A stretch of DNA of 34,262 nucleotides from Funneliformis mosseae. Taxonomy: Eukaryota > Glomeromycota > Glomeromycetes > Glomerales > Glomeraceae. The stretch spans positions 1 to 34,262 of the forward strand of contig CAJVPP010000377.1 in assembly GCA_910592005.1 (NCBI GenBank). Reading direction: 5' to 3'. The position numbers and the translations under genes are program-made. Position 1 is the stretch's first letter, and each line of letters starts with the position of its first letter. This document shows, piece after piece, positions 13,346 to 24,717 of the stretch. The notes under the pieces are model-generated. The model had not been told where the DNA came from. It did not search any database and saw nothing but the letters and a program-made list of their open reading frames with translations.

Positions 13346-13982
13346 TATTATTTAAATTTTGTTTGGGCCATGTTTTTATTCTAACATTCTAACATAAACT
13401 TACGCTATAAATATAAAGCAATTTATTTATCATTGAAATTATTTACATTTATTTGCGATAAGTAAAAAATATTATTTAGCTTCGCTTTTTCGTAATGATC
13501 TTACTATTCTTAAATCTTGTAAAATTCATTCATTCAAAAAAAAAAAATAAAAAAAAAAGAGAAAAAAAGGTGCACATTTCTTTCATCCATGGCATTTAAT
13601 GCCATAAACTTTTTGTTTTTTGTTTTTTGTTTTTTTTTTTTTTTTTTTGGTTCAATACTATACAAAATTGGATGTTAATATAATGTCTTGAGGAATTTTT
13701 TAAGTTACACGTATTATTATATAGAACTCGGTCATCCAAAGCTCTCATTTTATATCAAAATAAAAAATTTCCTCGACTCTCATGTTCACATCCGAAGTAA
13801 TTATTTTAGACGTTCACAATATTTCCAAATTTCTCGCTTTACCAAGATTAAAAAAAATTGCTTTTTTTTGGCTAACCTTTTAAGGAATAAAGAATAAATT
13901 GAAGACCAGGAATAAATGTTCGTAATTTAATATATAAACCCTGCCCTCATTAAATTCCAATTTTACACGCTATAAAAATTGT
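13346..13982. other. Convergent 3' intergenic region mL54/ATXN2
   Basis: This is 637 bp between two facing stop codons. It holds an A-rich run at 13536-13566 followed by a T-rich run at 13611-13648. Between them, GGCATTTAATGCC (13590-13602) is a short perfect palindrome. No supported gene was seen. Confidence 0.55.
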
Positions 13983-16900
13983 TTATTGATTTATTGTCGT
14001 TGGTTCTGTAACTGGCATACCTTCTAGTAAAAAAATTAATAAAATTTGATCAGTAATATCCTTATTTCTTTGCATTGTTTGCGCGCTCTTAATTAATTTA
14101 ATTTTTTTTTGAAATAAAGAAATGATTATATGAAATAAAACAATTACCCATCGGTGCAGCTTCGGGTTGTTGTAAGTAATGTGGTTCCATCATCATAGGC
14201 CTCTGACCAATCATCACACCATTTGGTGAAACGTGTTGGACCATGTCGTGTGGATATCGTATCATGGGTGGCATGGCTACAATTTTATTGAGATCAAACA
14301 AATTAGCATCATTATTAATTCAACTATGAAATCTTGTAAAACCTACCATGTGGATTTTGATATGGTTGATACATTTGTGGATGGATAGTAGCGGGTACCA
14401 TTGGCGTACGTCCAGGAGATGGGAACCCTTGTGAACCAAAATGTTCTATTATAAAAAAAAATTATGTCAATCGCATTATTAATATCGGATTTCAAAAAGA
14501 AAATTGAGTTGATCACATACGTGGCATCACTGAAGGAAGTTGTGCACTATACATAGCTAACATGTGAAATATTTGAATATTAATTTAGATCATTCGTTAA
14601 TATTAAACCGACAACTTGCATAAATACTTACGTGGTGCGCCAGTGGGAGGCATAGGTGCTGTAGTAAAAGGCATGCCTGGGACAAATTGCTGATGGGAAA
14701 ATTTTTCGTTATTAATATTCAGAGAATGAAGTTTTGAATAATAGATTATACTAACCCCTGGTTGCATATATGGTGGTATAGGAGCGCCTTGTTGAATTGG
14801 AATAGGTGGAACACTAACAAATTGTGCGTTTGGAGGATATCGGTATGGTCCAGTAACAGGATATGCTGCAAAACCAAATCCTTGAGTGACGGCGGCTTGT
14901 GAATACATATCTTCATCATAATTATTTGTAACGGAAAAATGATGTCTGAAAGGTCTTTGACCAAATGGCCAAGTTGGCGCTATCGTCAAATTCGAAAATT
15001 TAAGTTAATAAACAAATGCCTAATTAATATAAGTAGCATCTAATCAAAAAAATAAAATATCTTACTTACGTATTGAACTAGGATTAGCTAAGTTTTTACT
15101 TTTTTGGAAAGGAGTAAATCCGTCTCTGAGTGTAGCAGTATTTTTCTTCAACTGCCGATTACCGAAAAATGGAGACTATATGGATTAATTTTGAGGAATT
15201 TAGCAAACTAATAAAATCATTATATTTAAAAAAAAAACTCTTTTAAAAAAATTTACATACAGATCCTGGAGACCTTTTATCTTGCGTATTTGGAGTAATC
15301 TATAAGAAATAAATAAGAGAAAAATTAAGAACAAATCACTAACAAACGTAATAAACGAAATAAACAAATCAACAAGAAAAAATAAACTTGATACGTAAAA
15401 GCCGTACCGGTGTGAAACTTGCCGCATTAGGATTAGGTTTCCATTCAGATGCTTTTGCATTAAGTTTAAATTGCGAATTTGTCGGTGTTGTAGCAGTCGT
15501 ACGACCAGGAGGAAATTGTAGCGGAGCTTTATCAGCTGCAGATATAGATTTATCGGAACTCTTATCATTTGCTGACTTAGATTCTGTTGAATCTCCGTTT
15601 GTTTTATGAGATTTATCCTCTTCAATTTTGATTTCTGGTTTTCGAGACTCTGATTTTGGTTCCAAATTTTGGGCAGGGATAACTTTTTCTTTAGGTTTAT
15701 TGTCTTTTTCCTTAAGTTTATCCTTATCCTTATCTTTATCCTTATCCTTTTCCTTTTCTTGTTGTTTTTCCTTCTCTTTCTCTTTATCCTGCGGTTTTTC
15801 CTTTTCCCTTTCCTTATTATCTTTCTGCTTCTCAGAATCTTTTTCTTTTCCCTTTTCGTTCAAGGAAGAAACAGATTTAGCTGCAAGTTGTTGTCGTTTA
15901 ACCTCATCTTTAGTCAATATAGGAATAAGATCTTGTGGCAATGGTGAATTCAACTAAAATAATAATATTTTGAAACGTTAAATATCGAACTATTTATAAT
16001 TTATTGAAACCATTAATAAACTAACCTTAAAATTTTGACCCCACTTGAGTAATTCCGCCATCTTTCCATCCATTTCCTTTCTAGCTATTGCCTGCTTCCT
16101 TTGTTGTAAACGTTCTTTCTCATTTGTAGCAAACTTCCTGAATGTCGTGACAATTTGCGCTGAGAAATTTTAATGAAATTATAGCATACGTAAGCATGAA
16201 AACATCTTATATTGACAAATACATGTATAATTAATTTAAATACCTTCGATAGGTTTACCCTCCGCATCAATACCGGTTTTCTATAAGTGAAAAAAAACAT
16301 TAAATTTCTTGTAATATTAGATATTCAATATTATAATAACGTACCCTCGGCGTGTGTGAATTAAGTAAAGCAGCAACAGGTTCGGGAATACGGAACTGTA
16401 CTAATGACGAGTTAGATGAAAATGAGGGAACATTTTGTGCTGAAGTAGCTGCTGAGGATACTGCGGTAGTAGCATTCGCCGTTGTTGTTGTCGTCGTCGT
16501 CGTTGTTGTTGTCGTCGGTGGTTGTGCTTGCTTTACGGGTTTAGTCTCTGTCCCAGGACTTATCACTTCTTTCGCAGGTTCTTTGCTCGGCTCAGATTTT
16601 TTGGCAACAGGGGATGGTCCAGTATGTTGTTGTAATTGTTGCTCTTGTAACTTTCGTAGCTGTGGCGGCATATATTTGCTCGGATCGCGACTTCGAACAA
16701 CCGCACCATATCTAGCAAATAGTTGAAATAAATAGAATGATGAAACGATACTGTAATTGTAAATATTATTATTTGACAAAAAAAAAATTTTCTAACTTGT
16801 CTTCTTCATCCATTTGGCTTTCCTCTATCATAATGCCACGTTCTTCGAGCATGTGAACATTTGTTGTAGACGACTGTTAAAATTTTTTTTTAAAAAAAAA

Positions 16901-18226
16901 AGAATTTCATAATTTCATAATTAGTTTTTTATGACAAATATATTTTATAACTGCAAGGTAATAATAAATACCCTTGTGATTTCGTTTGCTATGGCGATGG
17001 CTTGACGTTCCCGTTCTTTAAAATCAGCCCTTGACCGGTCTAACTTTGTAGTGTATATTTCTTCGTTAAAATCTGTCTTTATACCAAATAATTGTTCATT
17101 TACTGCAAACTGATCCCAAGACACATTGTTTGAGTCTTGGTTTATATCGTCCGTGTGAAGGAATTAAGAAAATAATAAGAATGAAAAAAATAAACGACGA
17201 ACAAATTATAAATCATGTAAATTAAGAAAAAGGATATTCTAAGCCCTCAATCATCTCCCCTGAATCATCTGGAGTCCATCTACGTAATTCACGTTCTCGA
17301 AACTCTAATCGACCCTCTACTCGACCACTGATATCTGTATCAGTCAAAAAAACAGCTCCTGATCCTGTCATAAACACGTGTAAATAATTGTTTTTATAAT
17401 GTCTTCTTACTTTAAAAAAAAAAAATATTTAGATACCTTCACGCTCTGACAACAATTTTTCGCATGCAGAAAAATCAACCTCGCATGCATGAATTTCCAT
17501 TAAGTCTTTTGCCATTATAATGTATGTCGGTATAACACGATTCTGTACAGTCTTTTCTTCAGCTTTCGTCAACACTTTACGAGCCATTTTTAATACAACA
17601 CCTAATTCTCCATTCGTACTAGCCGTTTTTAATAACCCTTGATATTTTGCCCCATTTTTAACTGTTACTAAAACATTCATACCCTAGATAGAAATAAATA
17701 AAAAATGATTATTATTTATTCCAAGTTGAAATAACACATAAGTTTGTCAATTGTATTTAAATGAATTACATACAATAAAGTTTACAAGTAAAAACATTAA
17801 ACGATCATGCATATGCTCAGAGGAAACTTCGTCGTGTACCGTTTGCTCAACGGGTTTAACATTGTTTTGTCCCGACGATATTAGAGTATTATTATTATGA
17901 TGGTGATTGTTTACAGTTGGTTGTGCTTGTGAAGGAATCGGATGATTTCTCGGTGCCATATTGACAGGATGTTGATTATTATTATTGTTGTTGTTATTGT
18001 TCCATTTTTTGGGAGTTCGATTATTGTGACTAATTAAACAAATAAGCTTTTGTTAAATCTTGTGCTAATTGAATTCTTTGTTTTTAATGCTTAACTGCGC
18101 GTAAAATCGTGAAAAGCACGCGCTTAAAGTAAGCGAATAAGACTTTTCATACCTTGGATTCGAGTTTGAAAAGGATTGATAACTTTCTTGTCTTCGTCCT
18201 TTTGGTCTGACTGCAGCAGAAGACAT
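13983..18226 (-). CDS. PBP1: Ataxin-2/Pbp1 homologue with Lsm, LsmAD and PAM2, 18 exons
   Basis: Exons on the minus strand are 18226-18153, 18029-17774, 17683-17437, 17364-17238, 17152-16972, 16873-16797, 16711-16345, 16280-16244, 16159-16026, 15953-15408, 15299-15261, 15175-15070, 14979-14756, 14689-14632, 14556-14521, 14445-14347, 14276-14148 and 14023-13983 (2778 nt, 925 aa). In fungi and animals the family binds poly(A)-binding protein and acts in stress granules and mRNA fate. An Asn-rich N terminus precedes the Lsm domain (about 95-190). LsmAD (about 194-295) has WDQFAVNEQLFGIKTDF and ends FKERERQAIAIANEI. A 12-Thr tract sits near 386, a Lys/Glu/Asp repeat near 520-580, PAM2 (KLNAKASEWKPNP) near 662, and a Pro/Met/Gln-rich tail follows. 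Intron 4 is AT-AC. The start is the first Met of the first exon. Confidence 0.93.
17153..17237 (-). other. U12-type AT-AC intron (ATXN2 intron 4)
   Basis: On the minus strand this 85-nt intron begins ATATCCTTTTTC, a perfect match to the minor-spliceosome donor ATATCCTT, and ends CCTTCACAC. A U12-like branch site TTTTCTTAAT (17172-17163) puts a branch adenosine 12 nt from the acceptor. Joining exon 4 (ends ...GGC TTA GA) to exon 5 (starts G GAC GAT) restores the frame as EGLEDDINQDSNNVSWDQF. No usable GT donor lies between the last conserved LsmAD residues of exon 4 and the first in-frame stop. Confidence 0.85.
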
Positions 18227-19418
18227 AATTTTGTTCAGTTTGCCTTATTGAAGGTATTTTACGAGAGAGGAGAGATTTTAAAGAGCTGTAGCAAACAATT
18301 TAACTCATTTAATTCCGGAATCTAGAAGTAGATGGAATAAGTTTACTATTTATAAAACAAAAATATCGTTATTCAAAATTTAGAATAATTCAAGATCTTT
18401 TTTTAAAAGAAAGATATTTTATTATTCCAAAACTTATTAGAAGTTTTGAACTAAGTTATGGTTCAACAGGGTTATAATGGTAAAAGATTCAAGTTGAGAT
18501 TTTTTTTGAAAAACTTTTTAAGAATTAAGGATAACGGAGTTAATAAAGGGGTTATAATAAACTTTTGAGGCTTTTTTTTTTTTGTTTTGATAATATGTAT
18601 TTACGTCTTGTATTCTCACGTGATAGATTTAATGGATTCTAATTGGTTGTTTAAATGAGCGTCCTTGAACCTTCAGGGTTCAAATAAGACCTTCCTCTAT
18701 TTTTTCCTTTTTAGTCAAATGACTATCAAAAAGCGGTTTTTAGTTTATCTTTAAATAGGAATATCAGTTTATTGAAAATATAAAAATTAATTATTAAATT
18801 GCTGATTTTAAAAGAATTTAAAAATCTTCTTAGAATATTTTATGGTTATTTATTATACTTAATATTATTAAAAGAAATTTTCGTTTATCTTAAAATCTTT
18901 TAAGATTTATAAGCTTTTATGATGTTTTCTAAGTAAATGTTGAAAATTTTTATTATAATATTATTTAAGTTTTTATCTTTTATAATTTATGGATATTTTA
19001 ATTTTTAACTTAAATAAGTATTAACGTTAATAAATCTTTAAAAAATCAAACGTAATTATAAATTAAGTATATATATATATAAAAAATACTATTCTAATAT
19101 TTCTTGTTATAAACATATATTTATCTTTTGTAATGGCTTTGCTTCTTTTTGCTTCAAATTATATTATGTTTAAATAATAATTTTAGAGAAAATAATATTT
19201 GGATGATATGAATAATTTATTAAATATCAAATTAAAAATTAAAAAAAATTATTCTGTTAGATTCAAATAATAAAATATAAATATTACTTTATCGAATTAG
19301 TTGAGAAAATTATTTTTTTTTTATTTGTAACATTTATTTTGCTGATCGATAGTCCAGTGTTTTTTGTTGTTTTGACAGATTTTTTAAGTATTTCATTGAT
19401 TTCTTTGGTATAATAAAA
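18227..19418. promoter_or_regulatory. Divergent intergenic region ATXN2/Asterix
   Basis: This is about 1.2 kb between start codons. The 18.2-18.7 kb part has moderate composition and includes the TCACGTGAT palindrome. From 18.7 to 19.3 kb it becomes AT-rich like the flanking deserts, with a (TA)n run at 19067-19080. No gene was found. Confidence 0.5.
18616..18624. promoter_or_regulatory. TCACGTGAT palindrome (E-box), second copy
   Basis: This is identical to the 9-mer at 12723. It lies about 390 bp upstream of the ATXN2 start and 795 bp upstream of the Asterix start. Its role as a bHLH site is inferred. Confidence 0.35.
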
Positions 19419-19993
19419 ATGTCAGTTACTTCAACAACTTCAGACCCAAAACGTCCCAACTCAATTGTTCCGTACCATCCTGCTATAAAAACACTTGATG
19501 AAATTGACCCCGATCTTTTTGGAACATTTTCATTAATATTGAGTGAGTCTGGTTTTTACATATATTTTTACAAAAACGCGTGCTTTCATTTACTCATTTT
19601 ATATATATATATTTATTTATATATATCAATATAGGCACTATAGGTTTAATCGCAAAGGTAGGAGATAAACTTTGTAAATTTTCACGGTTTTTTTTTCTTT
19701 TTATTTAATTAAAAAAAAATTCATTTTATTAGATAAAATGGGCAACTTGGTTAGCGTTGATATTTGCAGTCGTTTCTATAACTAATGAGAAAGCTTCCGA
19801 TCAGGATCCAAATAACGGACGCACTTCTGCTTTAACTAGTCTTCTGTAATTATATTTCTTTATATCATAAATTTTAGTTATAAGATATTTAATCAAAGAA
19901 TTTTGTTTCTTTTTTAGATTTGCTTCGTCTGGATTGGTGATTAATTACATGTACCTTTTTATGGGAATTCCAGGTCCTTTAAATAAACCATGA
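19419..19993 (+). CDS. Asterix/WDR83OS-like ER membrane protein, four exons
   Basis: Exons are 19419-19542, 19635-19657, 19733-19845 and 19918-19993 (336 nt, 111 aa; the human protein has 106). Exon 2 is a 23-nt microexon. The protein matches the Asterix (UPF0139) family. It has an N-terminal SDPKRPNSIVPYHPA motif, then a conserved acidic-to-hydrophobic stretch DPDLFGTFSLIL. Three hydrophobic segments follow: SLILSTIGLIAK, WATWLALIFAVVSI and LLFASSGLVINYMYLFMG. Polar NEKASDQDPNNG separates the last two. In animals Asterix partners CCDC47 in the PAT complex, an ER chaperone for polytopic membrane proteins. That role in this fungus is by homology only. The start is the only upstream Met in frame. 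Confidence 0.9.
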
Positions 19994-20398
19994 ACAATAG
20001 ATAAAATAATGTTAATAATAGAAAATACTTAATTTAATAGAGTAAACAGATTACTTGTAAGCATCCACTTGAAAACTGTACTTTATTTATTATACAGAAT
20101 AACAAGTCTATTCAAATGTCATAATAAAGAGGTCTATATTTATAAACTAGTTATGTGATATTTATGTAATATTAAGAGCATTTATCCCAAATTTAATATA
20201 GAAAACCAACTAAATCTCAAACTTTGATATAACAGCCCGTATCTACCCATAAATACAATACAATAATAATAATAAAATATTACAAAGTCATATTCTTTAA
20301 TACATATATATATGTGCTTCTAAAATATTACTTTTCTCCCATATATATATATATGTTTTAAATAAATTCACCCAGATTTTGATAATTGATCTGTGAAC
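19994..20398. other. Convergent 3' intergenic region Asterix/VPS1
   Basis: This is 405 bp between two facing stop codons, with (TA)n runs near 20303 and 20341. No gene was seen. Confidence 0.55.
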
Positions 20399-23300
20399 TT
20401 AGACGGAAGATACAATCTATAAAAATATTTTATATAATTAATAAATAATTTATAAATAAAGTTAGAATATCCCAGATTATTCTTAAATACCTCATCAGCC
20501 TTTTGTAAAGCTTCAATCATCTTCTTGCATTCTTTACGTCTTTGTTGTGTATAATCACTTTCTTTAAGTAATTCATCCAAGACATCTGCTTTGTATAATT
20601 CTTGCAATAATTCACGCTGAAGTTCTTCTTTTGCGTGATAAACAAGATTAAGCATGACCGCTTTCGGTACCATGTCGACAAGGGTTTTTTTCACAATATT
20701 GAAATATGATTGAATAAGTAATTCTAAAAATAAAAAAAAAAATAAAATTAAATGAATAATTTATGATGTGAATAAATCAAACATTCTATCTAGCATATAA
20801 AATATTAATTACTGATCACTTCTGTCTCAACAATTTCACGTTCAGAAAGGTTTCCGGAAGCTTTAAGAACTGGTGGCGGCTAAACATCGAAAAAAAAATA
20901 TTATAATGATTTTATTATTATATTGTTATGGTCTAATAAAATTATTAATACAATTTATTCATACCGTTTCCATAACGCCTGGCTTTTTCCTTTTACTCGC
21001 AGTAAAGAAACTTCCAAAGAATCCTGTGTTGGCAGGCTCAGGATCGGTTAATGGATTTGTAAGATTATTCAATGTACCTCGGGCCTTATTGTCAACGGGT
21101 ACTGTTGGCTTGGGGTTCAATTTATCGTTAATAATCGTCATGGCTCTATGACCATTTATAAAGTCAGGATGCCCAGTGTTTATATAACATGTTTCCATAC
21201 TGTTGATAAATTGTAATTGTTAATTCGTAAATATAGAATAATGGAATTATGATACATAATAATGTTTAAAGAACTTACGCTACAAGATCCGAGACAAGCT
21301 TATTTGTTGGTGTCATAGCTTTTTTAAAGAAATTAACTACAACGGAAGAAAATTTTTCCTTTAAACCTGGGAATCGTTTGTATATCTATTGTAAAACATT
21401 CGATTTGCAGTTGAGACCAAAACATTAAACATATGCATGTATTAAAAGTGTACAAGTGTACAAAGTGATATATAAAAAATCATATTATTTACCGGCTTCT
21501 GCAACAGTTGCGACAAAATACGGACTAGTTCGTCATAAACTAACGTTATACATTTCAAACTCGGCTCTTCAAGTCGTCTTATTTGTTGCTTAATTATGAC
21601 TTCGAATGCAGTTGTAGCAACAAAAAGAGCTGGAGATGAACCCTATTTTACGAAGGTTAAAAATATTGTAATTAGAATGATAAAATACGATGGTACTCTA
21701 ATAAATTAAATAATTTCAATTTACCGATGAATTATAGAGAATTGTCCTAATATCAACATCTTTCACTTGATCAAAAGGATCTATTGACTTCACACCATTT
21801 GAATAAACTTCATGGAAAACAAAGCTTATACGTGCACCACCTGATAACTCAAATGACGATAATTCATTGGAATTGCCATCAAGAATAGTACGAAATTCAG
21901 AACAAAATTCAGTGATAATATTAAGAACAAGGTTGGCATGATTATGACCACCATCGTCTATAGGATCACCAAGCGTTAGCAATTCAGATTGATATTTCGC
22001 TAACACTGCTTGAATTTTGGCTTTGATTTCAGGAAGTGTATTACGAATATGATGCATAAGTATCTATATCAAAACAATGAATATTAGAATGAGAATAAAA
22101 ATTTATTATCCAGAAAAATAGTTGAAAAACAATCACCATATTCAATTTACGAGCAAGATATGGTGTACCACAATACTGTGCCTTGCTCTTATACGAAGCA
22201 TGATTCTCAAAGAATAGACGTTCATTTTCCAAAGCCGCTGAGATGGCTTTTCTGGTGTCAATATCCTTTTGACCACGGTTCACAACAGGTACATAACCTA
22301 TGTAATATGTATATATTTATAATGTAAGTTGAAAGATTTCATGTGAACGTGTTAGTACGATAATCTTACCGAGTCTTAAAGGAATGATACGTCCAGCCAA
22401 AATGTCTACAACATCTGTTCCTTGATCCCTATTTAGAGAAATTATATATATATTAGAGAAAGTCAAGAACGCATCAAGCAAACAATATATGGACTCACAT
22501 AAGATCTATTTTTGTAAGAACACCAACTGTCCGTGATCCTAAATTATAAAAAAAAAAAATAAAAAAATTAACATAACAATTAAGGAAATTGTGTTTTTAA
22601 TACCGGAACGTTAAATACCTTCGGGATCAACTTCACGAGCCATTTTCAACCCATCAGAATTCGCTAAATCAGAGTTTGCTGCTGTGACTGCCAGAATAAT
22701 AGCATTTGGCTTAGTAATATACTTCAATATCATTTCACGAATTTGTTTTTCGATATCTTTTGGTTGGTCACCAACAGGAACCTTAATTATTTAATATTTA
22801 ATGATTAATTAAGGAATAGTGAAAAACAGCTTTTACGATTAAATGTTTAAATTATACCTTTGTAAGACCGGGCAAGTCAACAAGTGTTAATGTTAGTACA
22901 TTGGGGGAATATACCCTTAAATTAATAGGCTGAGGAGAAATTCCTAAATGTGAACGAATATAAAATATATTATTAAAACGCGTTAATTAAAAGTATACAA
23001 GAATTATCAGAATTAGAAGAAAACAAGAACTAACCAGCATTTTTTCCTGTTTTCAATTCAGTATCTTTTACAATTTCCTCCCGAATTTTATTGAAATCAT
23101 AAAATTTTTGGCCAGGAATGTGTAAAAATTCACCCCATTCTTCTGGTTCTTTATCCGTTTTATCAAGACTTGCTTTATTCGATGAATCTATAAGAAATCG
23201 AAAATTCATTAATTAGGTAAAATAAAGAATAAAGAAATAAATTAAAATAACTATTAACCTGGTGGAGTCTTAGTTGTACCATTTGGTTTAGAGACTTCAG

Positions 23301-23708
23301 GTTGCGGACGGTTGATAAGTTGTAAAACCTTGAAAGTGTTAAAGCAATTGACCGTCAATCGATCATTAGAAAAATCAAATTTGAACTCATACGAATTCAA
23401 TAATATACATTTCTTTAATTGAATTATTAACTCGCTGCACTGACTCACCAAAGGTCTTCGAGTAACGATTCCTGTTCCTCTAGGTAAAAAGTCACGACCA
23501 ACGATATTTTCTAAAACAGAACTTTTACCACTTGACTGTGAGCCAATAACCACAATCTGTGGCAAATCTACCGGGTTCTGAACACCAACAGTAGCAAAAG
23601 CGTCCTGAAGTTTATTAACTACAACAGAGTCAATAAGATTTTGTCATTACAGCATTTTACAGTAGCATTACAGTTTAAAGTACCTGTTTTAATTAAATTA
23701 GCATCCAT
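20399..23708 (-). CDS. VPS1: Dynamin-like GTPase Vps1, 16 exons
   Basis: Exons on the minus strand are 23708-23684, 23618-23449, 23328-23259, 23187-23035, 22943-22858, 22781-22619, 22538-22499, 22428-22370, 22297-22137, 22063-21725, 21642-21493, 21385-21279, 21199-20965, 20879-20813, 20723-20491 and 20416-20399 (2076 nt, 691 aa; yeast Vps1 has 704). It is a membrane-fission dynamin of Golgi, endosome, vacuole and peroxisome. The P-loop GSQSSGKSS is at 34-42, the switch region [10 protein letters not shown] follows, DLPG is at 162-165 and TKID at 231-234. The stalk holds [20 protein letters not shown]. The C-terminal GED ends [20 protein letters not shown]. There is no PH or Pro-rich domain. 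[16 protein letters not shown] favours Vps1 over Dnm1. The last exon has only six codons. Confidence 0.96.
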
Positions 23709-24541
23709 CAAGGGTGTCTATGAAATATGGACTATCTTTTTGATTTATTAAAAAGTGGGAGCAAGTAAAGTTTACTTTCAAGAGATCAAATGTAATGCGT
23801 ATTTACAGATAAGATATCTGTATGTAACAAATATTGGTTTATATTGACGCCAAACGCAATAACTGCGGATTTCATCGCCCGCAGATTTTTAAAGGGATTG
23901 TGATAATATGCCAATCATATTAAACAACATCAGCCACATGTGAAGACGTAATACAATATCTGAACTATCCCAAATTTATAAAATCTCTAAATTAATTTAC
24001 TCTATTAATGCATACCTCTTTAACTGCTCAATTTTAAAATTTTGTTTATTATCCTAAAAGGGATATTAGACAAGTATTAGCATATGACACCATATGTACT
24101 TATTATATCTTTAATAAATTTTGAACTTATTAGAATTTAATTTTAAATATAAGAAAAATTTATTGCATAATCTATACTGTTTATTAACATTATTTCAACC
24201 TTTACCTATTATAAGTGAGACCAGGTTTATTTTCTAAAAGTTACCATCAACCTATATAGATATCATTAAGAATCATATTCTACAAACTTGTAATATATTC
24301 ACATATATGATTTGTATGTAGAAAATATTATAAAAGGTTATTATTATCAAATTCTTAATTTTTCTTTTTATTTTTTTTAAATCATTTCATATAATTTAAT
24401 TTTAAACTATTTGAAAAATAAAAAAAATTCATTTTAATAATATTTTTAATTAAAAATTTTTAAAGTTTTTTTCAAAAAACTGAATGTATAAAAACTTTTT
24501 ATATATCTCAAAAAAATAATACAGCCATCTTTCTTTATAAT
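23709..24541. other. VPS1 upstream region grading into the right desert
   Basis: The first 250 bp upstream of VPS1 have moderate composition (for example CATCGCCCGCAG at about 23873-23884) and probably contain its promoter. From about 24.0 kb the sequence becomes AT-rich. No gene was seen. Confidence 0.5.
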
Positions 24542-24717
24542 TATAGTCAACTCTTATTATAACAAACTCTATATTTTAGACCTTAACTTTATTATAGGGC
24601 TAAATTAAAGATTTTAAAAGATTTGATTGGCCAATTTGCTATAACAAAAGTACTTTTATTATATTTGTTCAAAAAATTTGTTATATCAAAAGTTTATTAT
24701 ATCAAAAATTGACTATA
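24542..24717. mobile_element. MITE, copy 2 (TATAGTCAA-type inverted ends)
   Basis: This element of about 176 bp aligns over its whole length with 327-506 in the same orientation. The left end is TATAGTCAACTCTTATTATA and the right end TATATCAAAAATTGACTATA is its approximate reverse complement. The interior shares AGATTTTAAAAGATTT and CAAAAAATTTGTTATATCA with copy 1. There is no coding capacity. Confidence 0.75.

Noticed and set aside
13688..13897. Plus-strand 69-codon open frame between mL54 and ATXN2
   Set aside because: Biased AT composition, no family signal, and it lies in the expected 3' UTR zone of two convergent genes.
15628..15957. Plus-strand open frames rich in Ser/Leu/Phe opposite ataxin-2 exon 10
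   Set aside because: They are the antisense of the Lys/Glu/Asp repeat, which removes stops in several frames; there are no family features and the minus-strand exon is well supported.
16352..16726. Plus-strand open frame with poly-Val
   Set aside because: Antisense shadow of the poly-Thr exon of ataxin-2.
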